Shown here in pieces: positions 52,126-62,527 of a stretch of DNA of 64,000 nucleotides. Within the stretch, counting starts at the first letter, position 1, and every line of letters starts with the position of its first letter. Under the pieces are notes generated by a model that saw nothing but the letters and a program-made list of their open reading frames with translations, did not search any database and had not been told where the DNA came from. Source of the stretch: CAVWGP01 sp963754645 (GTDB lineage Bacteria > Pseudomonadota > Alphaproteobacteria > Bin65); NCBI GenBank assembly GCA_963754645.1, contig CAVWGP010000011.1:310001-374000 (forward strand), written 5' to 3'. Position numbers and translations under genes: made by a program.

Positions 52126-52695
52126 ATGCCCGCGTCATTCCACCAGCCATCCAAAGCGGACCAGCGCGCCCGCCTGAAGAACTTGATTGCCGCCAAATCG
52201 GTGTTGACCGGCGGCAATTTCAAGCTCGCATCGGGCGGACAGAGCGCGGTGTTTTTCGACATGAAAATGACGCTGCTCGATCCGGAAGGCTTGAATTTGG
52301 TGGCCGATCTCATGGTCGATTTGATCGCCGATGAAGCCTGCGACGCGATCGGCGGTTTGGTGCTGGGTGCCTGCCCCATCGTCGACGCCGTGATCGTGAA
52401 GGCCTTCCCCACGCGCCGCATCGCCGGATTCTATGTTCGCAAAGAGCCCAAGGAACGCGGCACGAACAAACTGATCGAAGGCCCGCTCGCGCGCGGCGCG
52501 CGCTGTATCATGGTCGAGGACGTGACCACGCTCGGCAATTCGGTTCTGAAGGCGGTGGCGGAAGCGCGGCAGGCGGGCTGCACGGTACAAACCGTGGTAA
52601 CTTGCGTCGATCGCCAGCAAGGCGCCCAAGCGCTGCTGGCCGCCGAAGGCATCGCCCTGCGGTCGCTGTTCACGATGGACGAGTTTCTGGCGTGA
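52126..52695 (+). CDS. pyrE: Orotate phosphoribosyltransferase
   Basis: A 189-residue type I phosphoribosyltransferase. The PRPP loop is CIMVEDVTTLGNS, GFYVRKEPKERG is the substrate-side Lys-rich loop of OPRTases, and FKLASGGQSAVFFDMK is the N-terminal motif. It makes OMP from orotate and PRPP. The ATG at 52126 is chosen. It is a lone gene divergent from ftsK. Confidence 0.93.
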   Translation: MPASFHQPSKADQRARLKNLIAAKSVLTGGNFKLASGGQSAVFFDMKMTLLDPEGLNLVADLMVDLIADEACDAIGGLVLGACPIVDAVIVKAFPTRRIAGFYVRKEPKERGTNKLIEGPLARGARCIMVEDVTTLGNSVLKAVAEARQAGCTVQTVVTCVDRQQGAQALLAAEGIALRSLFTMDEFLA

Positions 52696-52926
52696 CCGGC
52701 CGGCGCCGGCGGACAATCGAGCAGGCGGAATTACTATTTGGCCAACGCACTGGCCTGATATAGAATTTTAACCTGCTTCACGCATGAATCCGCGTTCACT
52801 TGACGTTTACTATCGAAGCCTAGGATTCTCCTGGCTCTATTGCTGGATTACGATGCAATACATTGCCCCCAAGGGTCTGGCGGGGTGCCGGTGTCTGATC
52901 GCTCGAAGACCGTTTTGAGGTTCGAT

Positions 52927-54240
52927 ATGCGCCGATTGCCCGAACCCCTCCTGTCCGGATTTCGCATCCGGCGGTCCTGCCTGGCGGCGAGCAGCGCCCT
53001 GGCACTTGTTTTCCTGTCCGGCTGCGGCGATTACAATCCATTCGCCCGCGAAACCTCGATGGCGGAAAATCGGCTCTTGGCGCCCAGCACGATGTCGCCG
53101 GTGATCGCGGTCGCCAGTGACGTCGAAGGCGCGCCCGCGGACTGGCGCATCGGGCAAAAAGTCGCGCAGTCCTTGCTGGCGCGCGATGTCTTGGCGAGCA
53201 CGGCGCCGCCGGGCCGCTCGACCTATGTGCTGCGTGGCGCGCTGCGGCGCGTTGACGATGGCGGCATCAGCACGCGCTACGACGTGAGCTGGGAATTGTA
53301 CGATCCCGCGGGCTTGAGCGTTGGGCGCGTGACGCACATGGCGTTGATGGAACGCAATAGCCGATCGGGCCGCGCCGATTTCGCCGACTCGCTGGCCGAA
53401 GTCGCGGCGATCAAGGTGGCGCAGCTGGTCAACAATTACACGGCCCGGAACAACGCCGGCTTGCTTGCGCGCAACGCGGCGGGGCAATCCGCCGCGTCCA
53501 AGGCGCCGGACGGCCGGTCGCCGCTGCGCGCCTCGGATAGTGCCGACGACGACCTGATCGAGCCCGGCAAGCCGCTGTCGCGCCCGCCGCTATTGGCGCC
53601 GCCGATCGCGCCGGCATCACCCCCGCCGCGCCGGGAGCAGGCCGAACGCGCCGAGCCGGCCAAGCGGCCGGCACCGCGCGCCGACGTAGCGCCGCCGCCG
53701 GTACGCCTCGCCGAAAACAAGCCGGCGACGACGCCCGGCAATGGCCAGCAGTGGCTGCAAGTCGGCTCGCACAAGGACGAAGCGACCGGTTTGGCGAATT
53801 GGGAAAAGCTGCGCGGCCAGAGCGGCGGCATCCTCGGCACGGCGCAACACCGGATCGTGCGGGCCGATCTCGGCCCCAAGGGCATCTATTACCGTTTGCA
53901 GGTCGGCCCCTTCGCCTCGGCGGGCGAAGCGATGCAACTGTGCCAGCAATTGAAAGCCCGCAGTTTCGATTGCTTCCTGGCGCCCACGACCGGCGTCGCC
54001 GTCGTGCCCAAGATCGAGCCTCCGCCGGCGGAGAAGCCAGGCACCGTCGAGAAGCCGAGCACGGTCGTCGAAGACCAGCCGCCGCCGAAAGCGCCGCATG
54101 CCAAGTCGCCGGACGCGAGCAAGCCCACGGGACGGGCCGACGTGCTCGGCCCGCCGAGCGGCTCCAATGCCGGCGCCAAACCTCCAACCAAGGACGCTCC
54201 GGCCAGCACGGCGCCCGGCCTGCCCGGCGTTTTGGATTAG
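52927..54240 (+). CDS. SPOR-domain lipoprotein
   Basis: A 437-residue lipoprotein. The signal has lipobox LSGC near residue 37 (ALALVFLSGCGDY). Residues ~60-175 form an unknown domain, then a Pro/Ala-rich linker. A SPOR peptidoglycan-binding domain (QQWLQVGSHKDEATGLANWE ... YYRLQVGPFASAGEAMQLCQ) sits at ~270-345, then a long Pro/Lys-rich tail. SPOR domains bind denuded glycan at the division site. The ATG at 52927 follows GAGG. Confidence 0.88.
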   Translation: MRRLPEPLLSGFRIRRSCLAASSALALVFLSGCGDYNPFARETSMAENRLLAPSTMSPVIAVASDVEGAPADWRIGQKVAQSLLARDVLASTAPPGRSTYVLRGALRRVDDGGISTRYDVSWELYDPAGLSVGRVTHMALMERNSRSGRADFADSLAEVAAIKVAQLVNNYTARNNAGLLARNAAGQSAASKAPDGRSPLRASDSADDDLIEPGKPLSRPPLLAPPIAPASPPPRREQAERAEPAKRPAPRADVAPPPVRLAENKPATTPGNGQQWLQVGSHKDEATGLANWEKLRGQSGGILGTAQHRIVRADLGPKGIYYRLQVGPFASAGEAMQLCQQLKARSFDCFLAPTTGVAVVPKIEPPPAEKPGTVEKPSTVVEDQPPPKAPHAKSPDASKPTGRADVLGPPSGSNAGAKPPTKDAPASTAPGLPGVLD

Positions 54241-54285
54241 CCCTGGCGATCGCGGCCGAACGACCCGATTTTCGCGGCAGCCGGC

Positions 54286-55524
54286 ATGAAGGGGGCGATG
54301 TTCTTCGCCGTACTGACCTCGGGTTTCGTGCTCAGCCAATTTTTCCGCACCGCGGGCGGCGTGACGGCGCCGATCCTCCGGCAGGAAATGAGTCTCAGCC
54401 CGACGATGCTGGGGCTGGTCACCGGCATATTCTTCTTCGCCATCGCCTTGATGCAGCTTCCGGTCGGCGCCTTGCTCGATCGCCATGGCCCGCGCCGCGT
54501 GATGAGCAGCCTCATGGCGCTGGCGGCGGCCGGCGCCTGGATTTTCGCCGCCGCCGATACCGCGCCGTTGCTGATCCTGGGCCAGCTTGTGATGGGCGTG
54601 GGCTGCGCCGCCTCGTTCGTGGGCGGGCTCGCCGTGATTGCGCGCTGGTATCCGCCCGGCCGCTTCAGCGTTTTGGGGTCGCTGATGACGGCGGTATCCG
54701 GCCTGGGCACCGCGGCGTCGGGCACGCCCTTCGCCGCGCTGACCGAAAGCGCCGGCTGGCGCGTGTCCTATGCCGCGATGGGCGGCGTCACGCTCGCGGT
54801 CGGCCTGCTGCTTGGGCTCTGCGTGCGCGATGCGCCGCCGGGCCATCCGTTTCATCGCCGCGAGCGGGAAAGCCTTGGCGCCGTGCTCCGTGGCATCGGC
54901 GCCGTGTTCGGCACGGCCGCGATCTGGGGCGCGATGATTCTCATTTTCACGATCTATGCCGCCAATGTGACCATACGCGGGCTATGGGGTGGACCCTATC
55001 TCGCGGACATTCACGGGCTGGACGCGATCGTGCGCGGCAACGTGCTGCTCGCGATGAGCCTGGCGGGGAGCGCCGGCGCGTTGCTCTTTGGCGTGTTCGA
55101 AGCGCGCGGCGCCTCGCGCCTGCGGGTGATCGCGGCCGGCACCGGCGCCTCGATCCTCGTATTGACCGGCCTGGCCCTGGCCGCGGCGCCGTCGGCGGAA
55201 TTCGCCATTGTCCTCCTCGTCGCGCTCGGCGCGGCGACGCCGATTTCGATCTTCGTCATCGGTCACGCGCGGCTGCTGTTTCCCGAGCGCTACACCGGGC
55301 GCGCCATCGCGGTCTTGAACTTCGCCAATTTTCTCGGCGTCTTCGTCATGCAGGTTTGGACCGGCTGGCTGCTGGCGGCGTTTGCGCGCGACGGCGACCG
55401 GCTGCCCGAGGCCGCCTATCGTGCGATGTTCGCCGCCATTGCGGCCTCGCTGGCCGTCGCCGGTTTCGTTTTCTGGCGCTTCGGCGCGCGGGCGCGCTCG
55501 ACGGCCGCATCGCCCATGCGCTAG
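54286..55524 (+). CDS. MFS transporter
   Basis: A 412-residue major facilitator protein with twelve helices. The A-loop motif DRHGPRRVM is between helices 2 and 3. It begins MKGAMFFAVLTSGFVLSQFF and shows no clear substrate signature. It precedes the EVE gene by 31 bases, in the same direction. Confidence 0.88.
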   Translation: MKGAMFFAVLTSGFVLSQFFRTAGGVTAPILRQEMSLSPTMLGLVTGIFFFAIALMQLPVGALLDRHGPRRVMSSLMALAAAGAWIFAAADTAPLLILGQLVMGVGCAASFVGGLAVIARWYPPGRFSVLGSLMTAVSGLGTAASGTPFAALTESAGWRVSYAAMGGVTLAVGLLLGLCVRDAPPGHPFHRRERESLGAVLRGIGAVFGTAAIWGAMILIFTIYAANVTIRGLWGGPYLADIHGLDAIVRGNVLLAMSLAGSAGALLFGVFEARGASRLRVIAAGTGASILVLTGLALAAAPSAEFAIVLLVALGAATPISIFVIGHARLLFPERYTGRAIAVLNFANFLGVFVMQVWTGWLLAAFARDGDRLPEAAYRAMFAAIAASLAVAGFVFWRFGARARSTAASPMR

Positions 55525-55555
55525 CGTCGCGCTTTTCGAGGAGGAGCACGAATTC

Positions 55556-55969
55556 ATGGCCTATTGGCTGGTGAAAGACGAGCCGAGCAGTTGGTCCTGG
55601 CAAATGCATGCCGAGGCCGGCACCGCGCCGTGGGACGGCGTGCGCAGCTACGCGGCGGCGAAAAACCTGCGCACGATGAAGAAGGGCGAGCGCGCCTTCT
55701 TCTACCATTCGGTGACCGAGAAGCGCATCGTCGGCGTTCTCGAAGTGGCCAAGGAATTCTACCCCGACCCGACCGACGACGAGGGCAAATGGGTGTGCGT
55801 CGATTTCAAGGCGCTCCACCCCGTGCCCAAGCCGGTGACGCTCGAAACGATCAAGGCCGCGCCCAAGCTCAAGAACCTGGCCCTGATCCGGCAATCGCGC
55901 CTGTCGGTGATGCCGGTGACGGCGGAAGAATGGGCGGTGTTGAGCAAGATGGCGGGCCTCACCAAATGA
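55556..55969 (+). CDS. EVE-domain protein
   Basis: A 137-residue EVE (PUA-like) protein: MAYWLVKDEPSSWSW at the start, WDGVRSYAAAKNLRTMKKGE and the SRLSVMPVTAEEW core. EVE domains bind modified bases in DNA or RNA; the bacterial housekeeping role is unclear. It overlaps the next gene by four bases (ATGA), so it is coupled to the Rieske protein. Confidence 0.93.
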   Translation: MAYWLVKDEPSSWSWQMHAEAGTAPWDGVRSYAAAKNLRTMKKGERAFFYHSVTEKRIVGVLEVAKEFYPDPTDDEGKWVCVDFKALHPVPKPVTLETIKAAPKLKNLALIRQSRLSVMPVTAEEWAVLSKMAGLTK

Positions 55970-56331
55970 GCGGCGCCCCGACGCGCCAGCGCATCTGCGG
56001 GCTGGGCGAGCTTGACGCGACCGGCTGCTTCGAATTTCCGCTCGATGCGCATGACCGCGAAACCGGCTTCGTGCTGCGGCACGGCGGCGCGATCCGCGCC
56101 TATGTCAATTCCTGCGCCCATATCGGCGTGCCGCTCAACATGACCGGCAACAATTTTTTCGACGCGGCGCGCGAATTCCTGATCTGCGCGATGCATGGCG
56201 CGTGGTTCCGGCCCGGCGACGGCTTTTGCGTGGCCGGACCCTGCGCCGGCAAATCGCTGCGTGCGCTGCCGATTGCCGTCGATGGCGGCGAGATTTGGCT
56301 GCTCGATCCCGCGCGCCGGGGCGGGCCGTGA
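55966..56331 (+). CDS. Rieske 2Fe-2S protein
   Basis: A 121-residue Rieske-fold protein with ligands CAH (in NSCAHIGVPLN) and CAMH, 21 residues apart: Cys-x-His...Cys-x2-His. It is of the small soluble ferredoxin type (naphthalene-ferredoxin/nitrite-reductase-small-subunit like). Start and stop overlap the EVE gene and the following exported protein gene. Confidence 0.9.
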   Translation: MSGAPTRQRICGLGELDATGCFEFPLDAHDRETGFVLRHGGAIRAYVNSCAHIGVPLNMTGNNFFDAAREFLICAMHGAWFRPGDGFCVAGPCAGKSLRALPIAVDGGEIWLLDPARRGGP

Positions 56332-56855
56332 CGGCGCGCCGCAAGCACGGCCTCGCCGCGCTGGCCTTCGCGCTGGCGCTCGGCTTGGCAGCGCCCGAGG
56401 CGGGCGCGGTTTGGGACCAGATACGCTGGGGCTACGCGCCCGAGCAGGTGATGAGCGCTGCCAAGGGGATCGCGCGGCGCAACGAGGATGTCGCGAACCG
56501 CCGCGTCGAGGTGACCGGCCAGCATCGGATGCTACTCCGCAGCCACATCGTCGCCGAGCGCAAGTTCGGCGATGCGACGCTCACCTCGCTGTTCTGGTTC
56601 GACGAGAACGGCCGGCTCATGCTGATCACCGAGGAGCCCGCCGACGGCGACTCGCCATCGAACGATCTGTGCACGACGCTCGCCGAGGAATTCGAAAAGC
56701 GCTATGGCGAGGCCGACCTGGTGACGGAAAAAGGCGAAACCAAGCACATCATCTGGCGCGACGAGAAAGCCAAACTGCGCATCCATTTCCGCGTCAGCGC
56801 GGACACCGAATGCTCGATCGAGTACCGTCAGCTGCGCGGCCCGCTCGACCGCTGA
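56328..56855 (+). CDS. Exported protein of unknown function (1)
   Basis: A 175-residue protein starting at a GTG that shares bases with the Rieske stop. A signal peptide (GLAALAFALALGLAAPEAGA) is followed by VWDQIRWGYAPEQVMSAAKG, and a C-terminal LAEEFEKRYGEADLVTEKGE with KHIIWRDEKAKLRIHF. The W-G-x4-E-x-x-x-A-K motif, an 'EEFEKRYG' helix and a strand near 'W' resemble the two exported proteins at 59317 and 60340, so all three may share a fold. Function unknown. Confidence 0.75.
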   Translation: MTARRKHGLAALAFALALGLAAPEAGAVWDQIRWGYAPEQVMSAAKGIARRNEDVANRRVEVTGQHRMLLRSHIVAERKFGDATLTSLFWFDENGRLMLITEEPADGDSPSNDLCTTLAEEFEKRYGEADLVTEKGETKHIIWRDEKAKLRIHFRVSADTECSIEYRQLRGPLDR

Positions 56856-56865
56856 AGCACCGCCG

Positions 56866-57135
56866 CTAGAAGAACACGCATTTCGCGCAATCGCCGGCGC
56901 GCGGCGTCGGCGCGGGGCGGCGGCCGGGCGCGGCGTCGGAATTCGTCCCGCTCTCGTTCGTGCCGGGCTGGATCGGGCGCACGACCTCGCCTTCCGCCTG
57001 CCCGCGCTTTTTCTTGACGTGGCTCTGGCCGCCGGCTTGCAGCGGCACCAAGCTCTCGGCGTAGGACGGCGCCGCCGAAGCAACGGCAATCGCAAAAGCG
57101 GACGATACGACACACAGAAACGGGCGCAGGCGCAT
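56866..57135 (-). CDS. Small exported protein
   Basis: An 89-residue protein: a signal peptide (MRLRPFLCVVSSAFAIAVAS then ...YAES) and a Lys/Arg, Gly, Pro-rich mature part ending CAKCVFF, a C-x-x-C near the C-terminus. The ATG at 57135 is preferred; an upstream ATG exists. Not recognised. Convergent with the preceding exported protein gene and divergent from acs. Confidence 0.55.
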   Translation of the reverse strand: MRLRPFLCVVSSAFAIAVASAAPSYAESLVPLQAGGQSHVKKKRGQAEGEVVRPIQPGTNESGTNSDAAPGRRPAPTPRAGDCAKCVFF

Positions 57136-57326
57136 GGCAACCTCCAGCTCGGGCCGTGAAACCGCCGCTATGTCGCATAAGCCGGCGGCGCGCGCTGTGA
57201 TCCGCTTCACAGTCCGGCACGGCCATTGGCGGCGTGACTCTTTGCCGCCTTTGCCGCAAATTCGGCGCTGCGCGATTGTTGGCGCAACGCGCTGGTACGC
57301 TCGATAAGAATTTCTTGGAGGATCGC

Positions 57327-59261
<1,935 letters not shown>

Positions 59262-59316
59262 CCCATCTGGCGCCGGGCGCGGCCGGCATGCTATAGGCCC
59301 GCGCCAGAGGTGCGCA

Positions 59317-60057
59317 ATGAAACATGTTCTATCGTTTGCGATCGGCGCGGTTGCGCTGCTGCTGGCCGGCGTTGCGGCGGCGCAAGGCGCGAAGCCATCC
59401 TATTTCTTCATGGGGCTGACCTGGGGCATCGAGGCCGCCGAAGCCAAGGCGCGGCTGGAAAAGGCGGGGTTCCGCGTCACCCGCGAAGCCGATGGCCAAC
59501 AGGAAGAATTTACGGTGACGGGTCTGCACGCCGCCATTAAAGGCGTCGATCGCGGCAAGCGCCTCCTGGCCGCCGGCCGTTTTGCCGGCCAGCCGATCAG
59601 CATCGCGCTGTCCTTCGGCAAAACCGACCAGCTCCAGCACGTCGTCGTCACTTCGCAATATTGGGACGGCACGATCCCGGGCGCCAAATCGCTGATCGAT
59701 CTCACGACGCGGTTTGTGATGCTGTACGAGGAAGAATACGGCCCCGCCCGCAAGCGCAAGGAAGACGGTTGGATCGACACGGCTTCGTGGCCGAAAGCGG
59801 CCGATGGCAGCGCCTTGGCGCTCTATGTGCGCGGCGTCGAGGGCTTCATGTTCAGCCCGAGCTACAAGACCGCGCTACGCGTCGATTTTGTCAGCGGCAA
59901 GCTCGTCGATTTCAAGATTCAAGCGGATGAGACCGATGGCGTCGTACGCTATCCAAGAGCGCGCACGCTGACCAAGAAAGAACTCTACGAAGAACACTCG
60001 AAAGACCCGTCCACGCGCGAGCCGCCACCGCCGCCGGGCGCGCCACGCAAGCCTTAG
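59317..60057 (+). CDS. Exported protein of unknown function (2)
   Basis: A 246-residue protein with a signal peptide (MKHVLSFAIGAVALLLAGVA) and mature part FFMGLTWGIEAAEAKARLEK... GFMFSPSYKTALRVDFVSGK, ending in a Pro-rich tail. It is paralogous to the protein at 60340: both have L-W-G-x-x-A-x-A-K-x-x-L, a DGW(I/T)D(T/S)A-W-P-A-DGS-L-VRGV and GFMFSPSYKTA segment. Function unknown. A TGCTATAGG-like -10 lies in the gap after acs (59290). Confidence 0.8.
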   Translation: MKHVLSFAIGAVALLLAGVAAAQGAKPSYFFMGLTWGIEAAEAKARLEKAGFRVTREADGQQEEFTVTGLHAAIKGVDRGKRLLAAGRFAGQPISIALSFGKTDQLQHVVVTSQYWDGTIPGAKSLIDLTTRFVMLYEEEYGPARKRKEDGWIDTASWPKAADGSALALYVRGVEGFMFSPSYKTALRVDFVSGKLVDFKIQADETDGVVRYPRARTLTKKELYEEHSKDPSTREPPPPPGAPRKP

Positions 60058-60115
60058 GAATGCAGGTCTTAAGATTTTTTTGCCATAACACATAAACAAT
60101 CGTTAGCGACCTTTG

Positions 60116-60146
60116 TTGATCGCCGGGTCAACAACCGTATGCTATA
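60116..60146 (+). promoter_or_regulatory. Probable sigma-70 promoter of the 60340 gene
   Basis: TTGATC at 60116-60121 and TATGCT at 60138-60143 with a 16-base spacer, inside an AT-rich pocket of the 282-base gap. A GCATGCTATAGG-like sequence also precedes the 59317 gene. Start of transcription is not observable. Confidence 0.45.
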
Positions 60147-60339
60147 GGCACGCCAGCAATTCGAAAATTGCGGTGCCGTTTCCGTGCTCGCTGCCATCGG
60201 TCGCAGGGCGAGCGATGCGCGGAACGAGGCGCCGCGAATCTAAGTCGGGGAGCCATCGGTCGGGAGCAGCTCGGCGGCGTTTACCGCTCGGCAATCTCTT
60301 TGGCCTCACAATCAATCCAACCCATCAAGGGGGACGGAA

Positions 60340-61134
60340 ATGGCTGGAGAGAAAATGAAAACGGGACATCGATTGAGCACGGCAGTTGCGTTGGCAGTCA
60401 GCGCTTGCGCTCTTATGATCGGCGCGGGACAGGCCATGGCGCAATCGCAGAACGAGAGCTACAACTTGGCCGGCTTGCGCTGGGGCATGTCGGTCAGTGA
60501 CGCAAAGACCGAACTTGCCAAGGCGGGTTACCAGGTTCTCGGCCAAAGCGCGGGCAAGAAGGCCGAATTCGCCGTCGACCGGCTGCACGCCGTCAATGCC
60601 AGCTACGATCGCGGCACGCGGCTTTCGGCGCGCGGGCAGATCGATGGCCACCCCGTTTCGGTCGAACTCGCGTTCGGCAAGAACAACAAGCTCAACCACA
60701 TTTACATGCAGTCGCGCTACTGGGCCGGCACGCCCAAGGACGCGCAGGTCATTATCAAGATGACCGAGCAATTCATCGCCAACTTCGAGTCGAAGTTCGG
60801 GCCTTCGAACAAGCGCCGCGACGATGGCTGGACCGATTCCGCCGCCTGGCCGGCGGCCAAAGACGGCAGCCAGCTCGCCGTTCATGTTCGCGGCGTCAAC
60901 GGCTTCATGTTCAGCCCGAGCTACAAGACGGCAATTCGCGTCGATTTCGCCAATCCCAGATTGACCGGCGGCAACGTCGTCGGCCTGCGCATGGACATGA
61001 ACTCCAAAGGCTGGCTCGGCCCGTCGGTGTCGACAGTGTCGAGCGGCTACAAATCGGGACCGCCGACCCCCGGCGAAACCTATACCGGCAGCCGCAATGC
61101 GCTCTCAAGCACAGTCGATAAGCTGGACAGATAG
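60340..61134 (+). CDS. Exported protein of unknown function (3), paralogue of 59317
   Basis: A 264-residue protein; a second ATG at 60355 gives 259 residues. Signal peptide LSTAVALAVSACALMIGAGQ then AMAQS. The mature part has LAGLRWGMSVSDAKTELAKA, DDGWTDSAAWPAAKDGSQLA and GFMFSPSYKTAIRVDFANPR, matching the 59317 protein motif by motif. Followed by a good terminator at 61158-61185. Function unknown; probably secreted or periplasmic. Confidence 0.8.
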   Translation: MAGEKMKTGHRLSTAVALAVSACALMIGAGQAMAQSQNESYNLAGLRWGMSVSDAKTELAKAGYQVLGQSAGKKAEFAVDRLHAVNASYDRGTRLSARGQIDGHPVSVELAFGKNNKLNHIYMQSRYWAGTPKDAQVIIKMTEQFIANFESKFGPSNKRRDDGWTDSAAWPAAKDGSQLAVHVRGVNGFMFSPSYKTAIRVDFANPRLTGGNVVGLRMDMNSKGWLGPSVSTVSSGYKSGPPTPGETYTGSRNALSSTVDKLDR

Positions 61135-61157
61135 CCGATCGCACCATCGGCTCGGCG

Positions 61158-61185
61158 AAAGGGCGGCCTTGCGGGCCGCCCTTTT
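61158..61185 (+). terminator. Intrinsic terminator
   Basis: AAAGGGCGGCC, a TTGCG loop and GGCCGCCCTTTT: an 8-base GC stem flanked by A-run and T-run, 23 bases after the stop of the exported protein gene. It can serve this gene and, on the other strand, the end of the DUF1674 gene. Confidence 0.8.
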
Positions 61186-61200
61186 CGTTTCCCGCGCCGC

Positions 61201-61371
61201 TCAGAAATCGGCGCAGCGGCCGTTGCGCTCCCAATCGCCGTAACGCGTCGGTTCGGGACCGGCGGGACCGCCGATCTCCCGGATTTTGCCGCCGGCAACC
61301 GCAACCGGCCGCGCCGGTTTTTCAAGGGCTTCGTCGGGCAGCGGCGGCGCTTCTGGAATGGGCTGGTTCAT
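61201..61371 (-). CDS. DUF1674-family protein (SDHAF4-like)
   Basis: A 56-residue protein: KIREIGGPAGPEPTRYGDWE and a C-terminal RNGRCADF, the signature of DUF1674/succinate dehydrogenase assembly factor 4, which helps flavinylated SdhA in mitochondria and alphaproteobacteria. ATG 61371 is chosen. Too small for detailed analysis, but the motif is distinctive. Confidence 0.88.
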   Translation of the reverse strand: MNQPIPEAPPLPDEALEKPARPVAVAGGKIREIGGPAGPEPTRYGDWERNGRCADF

Positions 61372-61498
61372 GGGCGCAGAATAGTTGCCAATGCCCCGGT
61401 CGAACAAGCGTACAAGCGCCATCCGGCGGCTTGACGTTCAGCCCTTCCGCCCCAATCTATCTTCGACCGTCCTTTCCGCGCCGAAGGAGCCACGATCC

Positions 61499-62455
61499 GT
61501 GACCAGCTATTTTCGCACCGCCCTGCTGCTCGGCGTTCTGACCGCGCTGTTCATCGGGATCGGCTATTTGATCGGCGGCCGGACCGGCATGATCGTCGCC
61601 TTCGGCATCGCCGTGGCGATGAACCTGTTCGCGTTCTGGAACGCCGACAAGATGGTCCTCTCGATGTACAACGCGCAGGAGGTGGATCAGCGCAGCGCGC
61701 CGGAATTCTACGATATCGTGCGCGATCTCGCCGCCCGCGCCAACCTGCCGATGCCGCGCGTTTACCTCATCGACGAAGCCCAGCCCAATGCCTTCGCCAC
61801 CGGCCGCAGCCCGAGCCGCGCGGCGGTGGCGGCGACCACGGGCCTGCTCAACATGTGCTCGCGCGAAGAAATCTCCGGCGTCATGGCGCACGAGCTGGCG
61901 CATGTGAAAAATCGCGACATGCTGGTGATGACGATCACGGCGGTGATCGCCGGCGCCATCGGCATGCTCGCCTCGTTCGGCGGCCTGATGGGCTCGAATC
62001 GCGACGAGGAAGGGCGGCCGGCAAACCCGATCGTCGGCATCGTTCTGATGATCGTCGCCCCGATCGCGGCGATGCTCGTGCAGATGGCCATTTCGCGCAA
62101 TCGCGAATACGAGGCGGACCGCATCGGCGCCGAGATCTGCGGCAATCCGCAATGGCTGGCCTCGGCGCTGGCGCGCCTGCACAACGCCTCGCAGCAGATC
62201 CACAACGGCCAGGCCGAGCAGCGGCCGGCCACGGCTCACCTGTTCATCGTCAATCCGCTGTTCGGCGGCTCGATCGACAAGCTGTTCTCGACCCACCCGA
62301 ACATGGAGAACCGCATCGCGCGTCTGGAGTTGATGCGGCCGGGGACGGGTGTGGGCCGCGGACGCAGCCCGGCGCCGGCGCCCGCGCCCGTCCGCGCGGC
62401 ACGCGGCAGCGTACCCTCGACCGGCGCGCGCCGCCGCCGCGGCCCCTGGGGTTAA
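61499..62455 (+). CDS. htpX: Zinc metalloprotease HtpX
   Basis: A 318-residue membrane protease. Two N-terminal helices (LLLGVLTALFIGIGYLIGG and IVAFGIAVAMNLFAF), the zinc motif HELAH (residues 131-135), then two more helices and the ligand Glu in SRNREYEADRIGAEI. A His/Arg-rich C-terminal tail is extra. The start is a GTG at 61499 preceded by AAGGAG; an upstream in-frame ATG is not supported. Quality control of misfolded membrane proteins. Confidence 0.93.
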   Translation: MTSYFRTALLLGVLTALFIGIGYLIGGRTGMIVAFGIAVAMNLFAFWNADKMVLSMYNAQEVDQRSAPEFYDIVRDLAARANLPMPRVYLIDEAQPNAFATGRSPSRAAVAATTGLLNMCSREEISGVMAHELAHVKNRDMLVMTITAVIAGAIGMLASFGGLMGSNRDEEGRPANPIVGIVLMIVAPIAAMLVQMAISRNREYEADRIGAEICGNPQWLASALARLHNASQQIHNGQAEQRPATAHLFIVNPLFGGSIDKLFSTHPNMENRIARLELMRPGTGVGRGRSPAPAPAPVRAARGSVPSTGARRRRGPWG

Positions 62456-62527
62456 GTGCCTTCGCCCGATTGCATTTACTGCGGCCCTCTGCCATTGGAA
62501 TGCGGACGAGCGTGAGAGTAACAATCT

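Noticed and set aside
52739..52760. TTGGCC...TATAGA promoter before the SPOR lipoprotein
   Set aside because: The spacing is only 15 bases, so the match is too weak to claim.
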